The notes under the pieces are model-generated. The model had not been told where the DNA came from. It ran no database searches and saw only the letters and a program-made list of their open reading frames with translations. A stretch of 64,000 nucleotides of DNA from NCBI GenBank assembly GCA_949318235.1, contig OX439129.1:23929987-23993986 (forward strand), written 5' to 3'. The DNA is from Ecdyonurus torrentis. Lineage: Eukaryota > Arthropoda > Insecta > Ephemeroptera > Heptageniidae. The translations under genes were made by a program, and so were the position numbers. This document shows positions 24,131 to 35,906 of this stretch, piece after piece (position 1 is the stretch's first letter; each line of letters starts with the position of its first letter).

Positions 24131-25785
24131 GTAAATTACTTTTTACTTTAGAAACATTCTTTTCAGTTATGGTTTTATTACTTTAACAAAAAAGAGAAAA
24201 AGAAAGAAAAAAATATATTATATTTTTTATTGTTGAAAAATATAATGTTGAAAAAAAAATTTAATGTATGGTAATTTTAAAAATATTGTGTTTAAAATAT
24301 TATTGTAAAATATTATTTTCTATGAGGTTATAACTAATTATAGATATTTGCATAATTTTTTATTATATTAAGTTTACATTATATTAAAATACTGCACAAA
24401 GTTTTAAGAAAACAAAATTCTTAAAGATTTCATTTTCTTAAAGTTAGCATGATATTTCTTGTTATAGGCTATATGGAACAAACTTTTAATATTTTTACAG
24501 TTGTTTGCTTTAAAATGTAGTTTTTTTTTCCATCATCACTATATTTACAAAACATTGTATCATTTAGCTTTAGTAAATATAAAGATTTATTGTGAAAGAA
24601 TTATACATGGCAAATTGCATTACTTAAATTAGGGTCCCCGTATTAATGCATTGTAATTCAATAATTTTAGGTAATTAATTGATTGATAATCAGTTTTAAG
24701 ACATATTAGTAACTATATAAAACCTTAAAGCATATATTTTTAATTTTAAATTATTACCAAGCATTTTTTATGTTTTAATTACGTAAACAATTTCACATAT
24801 AAACGTCATCACAAATAAAAATGAATTTATATACATTTTGTAAAACGTCTAATTCTCGTTTTGAGTTTGATTTATTAAATATTTAATTCAAGACATTATG
24901 ACACAGCAAAAATATTTTGAAATCCATTTTAAAGCTTTAAAGAAATTGTATTTTTATTTTATTTTCAATAACTTTCCTTTAAAAAAAATTTAAAAAGTAT
25001 TTTTAAAGCAATTGATCTGTAAAACAATTTGTATCAATTAATGCTTTTAAAAAGTCTGTTCACGCTACAAGTGATTTATCTAAAAAAAAAATTGTTAAAA
25101 ATATTTTTGTACGTCTTGCAAATCAACATTGCTTCATTAATAATAATACGGGTTATGACTTAGTGATGGCAAATTGATGGATAAGTGATGGATGGGGGGT
25201 AAAAGTTGGCAGAATGTTAGGAGAGAATTAATCGAGCTGTCACCACGAGTTATTTCTCCCATATACACAAAACAAGTTAGCATCGCAGTTATAAAAATAT
25301 GCTGTATCATTCTCCATCAGCAAAATAACATTTTTTTAAAGTGATTTGAAAATAAAAAGGGTTTGTATACATTTTTTATATAAATATAATTTAATTTAAT
25401 AAATTTTTGTGCAATATTATATAGAAATTCATCTGTAAAGTGCTTCGTAATATTATTTATAAATAGATTACTTAAATTTTTTTTATTTTTTTTTTTTGTT
25501 TTTATTTTTGGGAATATTTTACACGCTACATATAGCAAAAGTGTATAGTATTATATAGAATTTATATATTTTTACTGAAATAATTTTACAGAAAAAAGTT
25601 TGAAAAGGCAATATTTAATATGATCTTTACATATATTTTTTATTACTTCAAATATAGACAGTATCTTACAATACATGGTATTATTTTATATTTCATGATT
25701 CTACTTGGCAATTCAAATTCAATTTGATTTTAAAAATTTAAGCAATATGTAAATATTTTTGTATATGAGTAATCAACGTGTCTAA

Positions 25786-25787
<2 letters not shown>

Positions 25788-25841
<54 letters not shown>
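25788..25841. repeat. (GA)n microsatellite
   Basis: GA run about 500 bp upstream of the zinc-finger promoter; a looser GA-rich stretch follows at 26089-26132. GAGAG is also the GAGA-factor motif. Confidence 0.95.
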
Positions 25842-25844
<3 letters not shown>

Positions 25845-26164
25845 GACAGACAGAATACAGAAAGATGTAATTTCAGTCTATATTTCAATTCATATACCTT
25901 TGTAAGATTTAATTAAGATTTAAGTATGTTATGTTTCCAGCAGATCATATTTATATATTTCATACATTTTTACTGTCATAATTTTTATATACTGTCATAA
26001 ATAATATATTTATAATATTAAATGTTCTATAATAATCATATTATCCACATATAATATGATATCAATGCAAGAAAAAAATATATAAAAAGAAAGAGAAAGA
26101 GGAGAGAGAAATAGAGAGAAAAAAAAGAGAGGGTTCATGGCATGTGAGCATGCGGTGGGTGTAA

Positions 26165-26349
26165 AAACCTAGCAGGTTTCTCTTACAGCTGCTGTGTTCA
26201 TATGCGCAACATAGGGATGCTGTGTTGTTTCATCTGATTGGCTCTACTTCATTTTTATACCACACCCCTAAATTTTGATTGGATAACAGCATCCGTCTGG
26301 AGCAACCCCAGCTGATGTGATATAAAACCCCGCACCCCTTGATCTCTCA
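26165..26349 (+). promoter_or_regulatory. TATA promoter with clustered E-boxes
   Basis: TATAAAA at 26321-26327 sits 28 bp upstream of an initiator-like TCA. Upstream are two inverted CCAAT boxes (ATTGG near 26237 and 26277), two CAGCTG E-boxes (26186-26191, 26309-26314), one CATATG E-box (26199-26204), and a small inverted repeat with arms AAACCT/AGGTTT (26165-26179). A third CAGCTG lies in exon 1. CAGCTG is a typical target of tissue-specific bHLH factors, so bHLH control is plausible; this is inference from motifs only. Confidence 0.6.
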
Positions 26350-26506
26350 AACTAAACACACGGTGCTGCGTCGCCGAACACAACAGCTGTGCTTACACTT
26401 TACTCTCCACGTTATAAGGTGTTTTTATCAGAACAATAATATAGTGTTTTTACCCTCGTTTCTTTTTAATAAGAAAAAATTGGTGCAACAATTCTGTCTC
26501 AACAAG
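26349..26506 (+). other. Non-coding first exon (5' UTR) of the zinc-finger gene
   Basis: Predicted from signals only. The start is placed at an initiator-like TCA (A at 26349), 28 bp after the first T of a TATAAAA box. The end is a full-consensus splice donor, AAG followed by GTATGT at 26507. The exon contains no ATG in any frame, so translation would begin at the first ATG of exon 2. It carries one CAGCTG E-box (26384-26389). Cap-site mapping or RNA reads spanning 26506/27172 would settle it. Confidence 0.6.
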
Positions 26507-27171
26507 GTATGTAATGTTTTATTATTATTGGAAACTTTTTTTTTATTTATTTATTTATATTTATTTACTTCTTTTTTAATCAATTTAAACTATTCAAAAC
26601 GAACGGACTTTTGCACGATAATATTTATTTATAGTCTAAAGTAAAATCAGTATTTACGTACCGTTCAGGAATGAGTTTAATCTAGCTCGCCCGCCCCCGC
26701 TATCATTGGTGCTTACTTTATATCCTGGAGATTATGCAACTGGTTGGTTATTTATGAAGAGCGCGTAGCCTACTTTACAGGGGCTGAGAGTAAATATGGC
26801 TACCGTAACGGTGTTACTTGAGAAAAAGTTTTAAAATGTCGCAAGACAAAGTTTTGTGTAATTTTTATTATTTTATATTGACAGAAAATTTTGAACTTAA
26901 AGTTTTTAGTATAAATTGAAACTGTTCTGTTGTCACTTTGATTGAATTTAATTATGTTTTAAACGTAGCATAATTACAAATGTAAGTATTTTAATTGCCT
27001 TGCTGGAAAAATGTATGCATTTCAAATATAACGATCAAATCAAGAGGAATTGTAGTTTTATATATATTCTCATTTATTGATAAACTCAAATACATACATA
27101 CATATAGTAATTGAGTAATTTATTACCTGTTAATCATTGATTACGTTTTTTTTTTTTTTTTTTTTTTCCAG
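26507..27171 (+). other. Intron 1 of the zinc-finger gene
   Basis: 665-bp predicted GT-AG intron. Donor GTATGT at 26507; acceptor a 22-nt T run followed by CCAG ending at 27171. It holds a TTTA-rich stretch near 26540-26575 and a higher-GC segment at 26690-26830 that stands out from the AT-rich surroundings. That segment includes AGTAAATATGGCTACCGT (26789-26806), found again with one change at 46268-46285. Inference: the GC-richer segment may be an intronic regulatory element. Confidence 0.6.
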
Positions 27172-27188
27172 TGTCACCTTCCAACACA

Positions 27189-28316
27189 ATGACTATGGAC
27201 CTGCAGCAGCGGGCAAGCAGAGAGCCTTGTCCCGGCAGTCGTAACGGCAATACAGTGACTTCAGCAGCACGAAGTCCCGATACTCCAATCTCTTCGGCAC
27301 CCGCTTCGCCTCTCTTCACTCCACTGCGGCCGCCCGCTGTCACCTCCGTCTCCAGCTCCGGAGTGAAAAGAAGTTTCGATGTCGCGTTCCTCGTAGCTCC
27401 GGACGAAAGACGTGCTAGTCGTCCAACTGAGGTATCGTTACCACAAGATCTCACTCAACGTAGTGCATTCACAAAAGTAAGCACAAATAAGGTTATAGAC
27501 CTCTCTGCTGATCGACTTAGTCCTTATAATGCATCACCTCCACGTTCATTTATACCTACTTCACAAGCAAAACAATTTCAATCTTCTCTTCATAAATCAC
27601 ATTACTCATTCCCAACTACACATCATTCTGCATTTTTAATGGAACATAATCATAAAGAAAAATTAATAGATAATTATTTAATCAAAACATCTGCTAATAA
27701 TTCATTACATACATCAACGATATCTTATTCAAATAATGATAAAGATAATATATTTAAATTAAGACCAATGTTATATCCTGAAGCATATATTTCTGCTGCT
27801 TATCCATATGCAGCTGCTGCAAATTTTGTAACCGTACCACAACAATCAAATATGAATAATGGAAATTCTTCACCTAATTCAGTAGCTGCTGTTGCTGCAG
27901 CTCGTGCAGCCGCTGAATTATTAAGACCAAATCAATCAAATAATCCTCCACCACCAAATTCAGTGGTATCTGCACCTTTTCTTGCTGCCGCCGCTGCTGC
28001 TGCGATATCTCCTGTCTCTTCACTACTCCCACCTTCTCTAGCAGCACTTAGCTTACCGGCACAAAATGTATGTGCTAAATGTAATCTAAGCTTTAGAATG
28101 ACTTCAGATTTAGTATATCACATGAGATCACATCATAAAACAGAGGCAACAGATCCTTTAAAACGACGTCGTGAGGAGAAATTGAAATGTCCAGTTTGTA
28201 GTGAGAGTTTCCGTGAACGTCATCACTTGACTCGACATATGACTGCTCATCAGGATAAGGCTGGTGATGAAGAAGACGTAACAGTGAGAAATGGTCATCT
28301 GATTGCAGGAAAGTGA
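27189..28316 (+). CDS. C2H2 zinc-finger transcription factor, PRDM8/ZNF488 type
   Basis: Predicted 375-residue nuclear protein. Seen: two C-terminal C2H2 fingers, Cys295/Cys298/His311/His315 and Cys334/Cys337/His350/His354, both with C-X2-C-X12-H-X3-H spacing, joined by a basic linker (KRRREEK). The cores FRMTSDLVYHMRSHH and FRERHHLTRHM are, as I recall the family, typical of the paired C-terminal fingers of vertebrate PRDM8/ZNF488. The rest is low-complexity: Ser/Pro-rich N-terminus, a possible CtBP-binding motif VIDLS (residues 102-106), Asn/His/Ser-rich middle, and alanine runs near 233-242 and 266-272. No PR/SET domain is visible. Start choice: the open frame extends to a GTG at 27171, but that G completes a polypyrimidine-AG splice acceptor, so the first ATG of the exon (27189, A at -3) is preferred; ATG 27195 is an alternative. 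Inference: a DNA-binding transcriptional repressor, perhaps neural as PRDM8 is in vertebrates. Assignment to C2H2 factors is secure; orthology is probable. Confidence 0.85.
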   Translation: MTMDLQQRASREPCPGSRNGNTVTSAARSPDTPISSAPASPLFTPLRPPAVTSVSSSGVKRSFDVAFLVAPDERRASRPTEVSLPQDLTQRSAFTKVSTNKVIDLSADRLSPYNASPPRSFIPTSQAKQFQSSLHKSHYSFPTTHHSAFLMEHNHKEKLIDNYLIKTSANNSLHTSTISYSNNDKDNIFKLRPMLYPEAYISAAYPYAAAANFVTVPQQSNMNNGNSSPNSVAAVAAARAAAELLRPNQSNNPPPPNSVVSAPFLAAAAAAAISPVSSLLPPSLAALSLPAQNVCAKCNLSFRMTSDLVYHMRSHHKTEATDPLKRRREEKLKCPVCSESFRERHHLTRHMTAHQDKAGDEEDVTVRNGHLIAGK

Positions 28317-28460
28317 CGTCAACAACAGCGCAAGAGAGCACACTCTTTACTTAATCTACAAGAAACTCACTTTGCGCTGCGTTAATTTTATTGAAAAATG
28401 AATGAATTTGTTAAAAAGAAAAACGAATTTTATCATTCAATGTTAAATAATAAAATTATC
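28317..28460 (+). other. 3' UTR with candidate poly(A) signal
   Basis: After the TGA stop the sequence returns at once to AT-rich non-coding DNA. The first AATAAA is at 28449-28454, and further AATAAA hexamers lie near 28919 and 28978 beyond an inserted MITE. Which one is used cannot be told from sequence. If a distal site is used, the MITE would be carried in the 3' UTR. Confidence 0.4.
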
Positions 28461-28723
28461 AATTCTTTGACGATTTTAAAAGACAACAACATTTAAATAT
28501 AAGAAATATTAGAAATGTGCAATTTAGATTCATATCCATGAAATTATATAATAGTTATTATATCATTTAATATCACTAAAAAAGTGCAAAACATTGACTT
28601 GTTTGTCTATATTATATTGATTATAGAAAAACATAATATATAAATAATTTTCAAAATAACTTGCCAAATCTGTTTTAATTTTATGTAAATTTCAGATATA
28701 AAAATATGGCATTTGACTTTGTC

Positions 28724-28899
28724 CAGGGTCGGACTGGCAATCAAGGGGCCTCGTCCGCAAAAGGGGTGTAACACCCTCTTTAGGGGCCACAAAGGGGGCG
28801 TAACACCCTAGTTACGCCCCTTTTTGGGCCTTAGGGGCCTCCAAACAGGGGGGCCACGTCCGCAATTGCGGACTTACTCTTATGGCCAGTCCGACCCTG
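28724..28899. mobile_element. hAT-type MITE, 176 bp
   Basis: Short non-autonomous DNA element with terminal inverted repeats (CAGGGTCGGACTGGC at the left, its reverse complement at the right end), flanked by a perfect 8-bp target duplication ACTTTGTC at 28716-28723 and 28900-28907. An 8-bp duplication with CAGGG termini is the hAT superfamily signature. The interior is much more GC-rich than the host and contains further small inverted repeats, such as GGGTGTAACACCC and a GGGGCGTAAC/GTTACGCCCC pair. It has no coding capacity. It lies about 400 bp downstream of the zinc-finger stop codon. Confidence 0.9.
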
Positions 28900-31800
28900 A
28901 CTTTGTCTATTGTAAAAGTAATAAAATTTAGTAAAGTAATAATAATATTAACACATTCAATGTAAATATGTGGCACTAATAAATTAGTCCTGCGGTATAA
29001 TTCATTTATGTACGTAATTAAAGCTTTTTAAATAAAATTAAAATTACGTAAATATGTACTACTAAAATTATAATAAATAACCATGATAGTAATGTATACA
29101 TATTATATATTATATAAATGCATAAATTCAAAATAATCATTTACGCACTATATTAATTTGCACATTATAATATAAATATATGTAATAATTTATTAGGAAG
29201 TATAACAGTTTTTTTTATATAAATAGATGTATGTTTACTGTCATAAATAAAAAGTTTCTGTGATGAAGGTTTTTTGTAAAATATTGTATATATAAAATAT
29301 GGATATTATGATTATTATTAATGTGATTACTATATTGATATTTTTCAATGTTAATTAGTTCCATATTCTGCCCACTATTGTTTCTCATATTATTAGATTT
29401 GTTTAATGATTTCAAAATAATATACTTTATACAACATAAAAGCAAAGCAAAAGCTTTTCTCTTAAACGATTATGGTTAAATGGTGTGAAAACACAGAGAT
29501 AGCAGTAGGGTAAATATTAAACTAAACTCTAAATATTAATTCAATGAAAAAAAAAAAAAAAAAAAAAGCCTGTCTTTTCTATTCTCCTTTTGTTTTTTTA
29601 TATGAAACTCTATTTCTCAACATTGTTTAGTGATGTAATGGGTTTTAAATCAATAGTTATCATCGTACATTTTGTAAAAAAATATTGAAGCAAAATACTT
29701 GAACTTCAATAAAAGAAAAGTTTATAACTTTTAAAAGTTGAATTTCTCCCTTATTTCTCTAGTCATTAAAATATTAAAAATTATAATAGTAACACCGCCA
29801 CAAGAATTTTTTATTATTATTATTTCTTTATTTTTTGAATTCTTTGTGTGTTAATGTATAATGTTCTGGATTGTTGCAATAAATCTCTTAAATATAATAA
29901 TAAAAATTGAGTTATTTTTTCTGATTTTTTTTACATAGCTATACATACATATTATTATGTAGTGGTTTTAGGGTGGGTTAAAATAAAAAGAAAGATGGAC
30001 AACATAACCCGACCTCTAGTGGCCTGGATTAGCAATAACGCAATGGCGAGACAAACTCATAATTCTAAAGCTTTTTGGCTAGAACTTACAATAATCCAAA
30101 TAGAAGGCAAAAGCAACATATATATATGTATACAAAAGCTTTTTGGGTTTTCATATTATATAATATAGTATTGTTATATAACGTAGCGATTGTACGAGTA
30201 TTACAATCCGTTTAGAGTGTGTGAGCTGAAATAAATTGCCTCTAGCTTACACAACTTTACACAAATTTAATACATATAGCATCCCCTAACTTGTTACTAA
30301 AATTTAGAGCTTTATATGAATATATTATATTTATGTTTACATTATACATATATATTTCTTTATAAAATTGATTTTTAAGAATAATTTTTTTTACCTATTA
30401 TAAATCATACTATAATCTCTCTTCTTCCTCTTTTTTTTTTACTTTAATTTACTGCTTTAATGATAAATTGCGTAATTTTTCTTCCAAGTGCTTGAATTTT
30501 AATTTAGTAACTTATTTTAAAAGTGATTATAAGAATCAAAGTTAAGTAGACATTATTTGAAAATTCTAGGTTCATTTACACTGATAAGCATACGAATCAT
30601 ATTACATCTTTAGTGCCTTTAAAATCTTTAAATCTTTAGAAATAAAAAATTCAATTCCTATAGTATGTACACCAAAAGTATGCTGTGAATAGGTGCACTC
30701 CGCAGGCATGAAATTAAACAACTTTCTGAATCCATGTAGCCATTTCAAGAAGCAATTTAATTTTTTTCCTAAACACGCGAGTCAGAACATTAATATAATA
30801 TTGTACTATATAAATATTTTGGTCTCCATCTCCTTACGGTACTAGAGATCATTTAAAGTCACCTCATAAAAATTCCGCACTTAAATAATTGAATAACTCT
30901 AATCTAATTTATAATTTTATTATAGCGTAATCTTTATGATTGTTGCATATTATAATAATTATTAACTATTACTTTAACCTATATATTTTACTTAAACATT
31001 AAGAGACTTGAAATATCAATTATTTATATAATATAACGATAAAAAAAACATTCTAATTGAATAATTTATTTTTTATCTATTTAGAAATAACAATGAAATA
31101 AAATATTTTTTACTAAAATGAACAAAAAATATATAAAAATATATTGCATCATTATAGTACAATACTCTTCGAATCCATTTTACTTCAGTTCTTTTTTTTA
31201 TTATAAAATACTTGTACAGTATAAATTTATATGATAATGTTATATATTTAAGGAAGTAAAATTTTTTTAAATGTACTTTATAATATAATAATATAGCATA
31301 TAGGGGAACAAAAATACATTCTTGCACCAATCCAGAGTTTCATGTCATAACAATAACAGATAAAAAAAAACTGAAGAAGATTGCGATATGGCGGGCGGCA
31401 AGGCGTCTGTCTCTCACTCAAAACTATATTTTCAACCCTCCTTATTTTTTTTCTTACCCTCATAGTTCTTATATATATAAGCACCAAGACGGCAGCCATC
31501 GAGAATATTACTGAAATATGGGCCAGCTTTGAGAATGTCATCTTGTGATAACGATATACCGGGTTAAAACCAAGAATATTATACCCAAAGTATAAAACTT
31601 TTCCATAAGAACAACTTAAGTGATGAAATTGGATTTAAAAAAAAAATGTAGAGAGAGAGAGAGAGAGAGAGAATGAAATTCCAATATGGGTAGCGTTGAG
31701 AAGTAAAGATAAGAATAAAATGGAGAAATAAAGAATAAAATAAAAAAAATGTTTGAATTGAAGACGTTGTTATATAAAGAAAAGAAAAGTGAATGGTTGG

Positions 31801-33879
31801 GAGAAAATGATTTACTATTTTGACAAGGAACAATCTTGAGAAATCACCACTACCAGATTGCAAATAAATTATCATCTGTCTTCTCGAACTTTTATAAAAA
31901 TCAATTTCTTAAATTTTTATATAATTTATCTTTTATGGTAAAAAGGAACAAATCAATACTTTTTACAACTTTTACTATACACTTTCTCAAAACAAGGAAG
32001 TTTATCAAAGTTTGTTATCTTTTTCTTTTCTTTTGTTATATTAAAAAATATGAGAGTAATAATTTTTACCTATATTCTTGTAAAGTGTATTGTTGAATGA
32101 TGTTATGTCCTTAATAATATATAATATAGTTGCTGCTTACAATGCGAGTATAAAATCATACTTTTCTAAAGTATTACATTATTTTTCTAATAAAAAACAA
32201 AATTTCAAAATTATATCTTGACATACTGGACTTATACGTTATAAAGTGGAACCTTCTGCATCGAAAGATCTTAGGATTTAAGTATAATAACGGCTTTTTA
32301 TTGGGCGAAATCAGGCAGTACAACCTCTCAAGTTAACTCAACTGTTTAACAGTACAGTCAGTTACAAATTTAGTTAATAGTAATGGACATATTATATTAT
32401 AAAACAGTTTAAAGAATATTTACTAAATACGTTGTCTATAATTTTCATTTAATAACAATAATTTTTAATTAAAAATCATTTCATATACTTTTTTAATACT
32501 GATAATATATATATACACACACTTGATATTTTATTTTTACAAAAAATGAAAACATTGAATAACTAAAAAAAAATACATTATTAGTTATAATGTTATAATA
32601 TAATAATGCAGTATTATGTATATATAGAAATTTAAAACATATTTATTTAACGTAAATTAAATTATGAACAAAACTTTTCAATATGATATTTTAATCCCCT
32701 ATATGAATCTACTATGTGAACATTATTATTAAAACATACATACACAACAAAGCATCTTGTTCGCTATATGAGATTAGTCTCACTTCAATTTGATTACAAT
32801 ACGATTTGTCTCAGAATATCATCGTCTTTTGTCGTATATACGTGACGTGACCAATGTAATTTGTATGCTGCCTTGACACCCTTTTGTAGAGGGATGTGTG
32901 GGAACCGAGTGATCACCAGCTGTCATACATGTCCACTTTTTTACTTCATCTATAAGCCACACTTCACTATAATATAATAAAATTCTTTTAATTCACTGAA
33001 CAATAAAGCAAAACTAATCTTTTGTTTAACATTTACTTGATAGATGTTTCAATGTTTCCTCTTTCTTCACAATTTTCATTTTACTTTATTTGAATAAAAA
33101 TTAATGCAACGAAATGAAATAATTTCATGGTTTTTATCATTTATTTGTAAGAAAAATATGCTGTTGTTTTGCAAAAGTAAAAAGTAAAATGCTTTTTAAA
33201 AAATAGCTTCACTTTGTGTTTTTTAAAGTAAGAAATATTAAATTTTTATTTTATTATCTTAGAAATATTATAAATTAGACATGTCATAAGAAACAACATT
33301 TCTCTTTCAGTTTCTGTTTTAAATTCTAACTTTTTTGTACGTAATCACTGCGACATTTCAATCCTTAACATCTTTTTATAATTCTAAATAATGACGATGT
33401 TATGAAATGATTCGAAGAAAATTTAATTTGCGTAAATCACACAGAGCAGAAGTGTACGAGTATGATGAGCGAGCTTCATATTCTACAATATTTCATTTTC
33501 ATATTTTTTGTAGAAAAAAAATCCCTTTTTTATTATAATGTAGAAAAAAAAAAGCAGAGTTCATTTCCTAAATTATAAATTATGTCATATTATTATATTT
33601 CTTAGGTATATAATGGTTTAAAAAGTCAGCAAGCCATACTAATAGGTTACATAAAGCAGTGAAGCTTACGGAAAGCGTGACAAATTCTTTCATGAGATCT
33701 GTAATGTAGTTATATAATAAGGGCGAGGGAGCCAGTTTTACTGCGCGAGGGTCCACATCATGACGTTTGAGAATAAAAATAATAATAATAATGAAGTTAA
33801 GTGTGGGGATCATAGAGTATAGTCAGTCACAGTAGCATAAACATGAGTTGCTAACTGCTATGACCTTTTAGTTTAGCAG

Positions 33880-33880
<1 letters not shown>

Positions 33881-33935
<55 letters not shown>
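33881..33935. repeat. (CT)n microsatellite
   Basis: Uninterrupted CT run. Confidence 0.95.
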
Positions 33936-33937
<2 letters not shown>

Positions 33938-34453
33938 TTACTATGTAGGCAATTAAAACAATTTTGATTAATATACATACGTTTCATATAAAAACACGTA
34001 CATTACATACCATAAAAGAAATAATTTATAAAACAAAATGTAAAGATTTAACGTTGTTGTTTTTTCATTATATTATATAAAGCATAATTGTCTTAATTAG
34101 CTCAATAAAAATTATCCTTTTGAAATTTTTGTCTTCAGATATCAAATTTAAAATGATTATTTTTCTTCATCATTATTATTTTTATCAATTGATTTCATTT
34201 ATATCAATTTCTCTTCTTTTTTTTTAAATTGTACTTGATGTCTTTTATATATAAGAGATAAATAAAAATCCCAACAAGATCTGCGATTTATATAGGAAAA
34301 AAAAACAGCTATTACTCTGAAAAATCAAAACAGATTTATCTTGCAAGGGCAAACTTAATCTCTTTAAATAAATAATAAAAAATATATAAATATATATAGC
34401 ATAAATAATATTTATGGTACCAAAATAAGCTTATGAATCGGCTTTATATTTCA

Positions 34454-34454
<1 letters not shown>

Positions 34455-34492
<38 letters not shown>
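34455..34492. repeat. (CT)n microsatellite
   Basis: CT run. About 190 bp further on is GCTTGCATTTGCAAGC (34676-34691), a short perfect hairpin. Confidence 0.95.
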
Positions 34493-34496
<4 letters not shown>

Positions 34497-35832
34497 TAAT
34501 ATTATTTTATGTCGCATCTTTCTCTAAAATTAATGCATTAATCAAAACGGAAAAGATGCCATGTATTTTAATTGCGTATGATAAAGTGTTTGAAGCTTAT
34601 AAGCAGGGCATGGCCTTTGTGAAAGCTTGCAATATATTTATCGTTTCGTCGTTTTGCTTTTATATTAAATAAGAAGCTTGCATTTGCAAGCGGGTGTATG
34701 TGTTACATTGTTATCTCCTACGCACACTCTTGACATAGAGATTCTGTTTGCGCCAGTCGCCATCTTGAAATTTACTTTGATTTATTATACATGTATATAG
34801 ACTAAATTAAAATGTCAAGGTAAAAAGAAGATTTTTTCTTTTTTTTATGTATATAAACAAGTTTAAACATTTTATATAAAATAGAAATGTTAAAAATTCT
34901 CTCGTACTTCATTTATCATTTTTCAATTTGTGTAAAGAAAATTTTCTCTGACATAAGATTAATCCATCTTGAAGTTTCTCTATATTCAAAAGTCATTCTA
35001 AAAATTTTGCTGTTTGTGTTATATATATATAGTATATTGAAAAATATATTAAAAGGTTGAAAAAAGGCGTTAGTATCAGATGGCAATTTTATCTATAAAT
35101 GCATAAACAAATGCTTGAAATATGACTAAAAATACTGAAAATGACGTGTTAAAAAATAGAATGAAATATCATTCTCAATGTTTGATGAAGTTTGCATAAA
35201 TATGAAGAAAAAAAAAGACAGTAAAAAAAGTGGTGTTCATATAATTACAAAACAATGGGCATCAAGTGAACTTCAACTTTGAAACTATATAACTTCTAAA
35301 GGATCTTGTTAAAACTATTTTCTTCTACTAACTTTTGTTTTTTCGATATTTTTATCACCGTGTTCTCTATAAAAACATGAAAAAGTATTATTTTTACTGT
35401 ATATCTATATTAAAGCAATTTATATCTAATATTTAAAATTTGTTTTGCAAAAATCACAACTATAAAGTAAAGCATAAAGCCCAAATGAAATAGAAGAAGA
35501 AGAAGATTTCTCAAAATATTAATTTTGTAGTTTTCAATTTTTAATTTTTACGTCTTTATAAGTAACCTTATAAAAAAATTACAGAGAACAAATTTAGATC
35601 AAAAACAATTCAATTGATCACCCTGATTCCAATTTTTTTTAATTAAATTTGTATATCAATTACAGTTAAAAAAAGTATTTGAATGAATATCAGTATAATG
35701 ACATGTTATAACGCAAGTGCAGATGCCCTGATGTGCTAAGTTGCGTTTGCATGAAAATATGTAATACCATTTATATTACCTTTATGAACCAAAACTGAAT
35801 CAGATTTGTAAGATAGAACCACCACTTCCATC

Positions 35833-35906
35833 GGCCCGTTAGCTCAGTTGGTTAGAGCGTCGTGCTAATAACGCGAAGGTCGTGGGTTCGATCCCCCCAC
35901 GGGCCA
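35833..35906 (+). tRNA. tRNA-Ile(AAU), plus-strand copy
   Basis: 74 nt from GGCCCGTTAGCTCAG to the discriminator A. Acceptor GGCCCGT/ACGGGCC is perfect. The anticodon loop CTAATAA gives AAT, read as inosine-AU. A TTTTTT terminator follows immediately. The T-stem shows one T-C non-pair in the second position, shared with the other copy. Confidence 0.97.

Larger units (their letters stand above)
28908..35832. other. Gene-free stretch between the zinc-finger gene and tRNA-Ile
   Basis: AT-rich non-coding DNA with an A run near 29547-29568, a (GA)n run near 31651-31672 and two (CT)n runs. Slightly GC-richer patches lie at about 29990-30060 (with CTCTAGTGGCCTGG), 31380-31420 and 34690-34780 (with GTCGCCATCTTG). 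Open frames here are short and unrecognised. Confidence 0.65.

Noticed and set aside
27171..27188. Extension of the zinc-finger frame to a GTG start at 27171
   Set aside because: The G at 27171 is the last base of a polypyrimidine-CCAG splice acceptor; the codons before ATG 27189 are better explained as 5' UTR or continuation from another exon.
27134..27454. 106-codon minus-strand frame across the start of the zinc-finger exon
   Set aside because: It is the antisense shadow of a GC-rich coding stretch and ends in the poly(T) tract; no independent support.
30013..30026. CTCF-like sequence (reverse of GCCACTAGAGGTCG)
   Set aside because: One mismatch in the core and no supporting context; too weak to list as a site.
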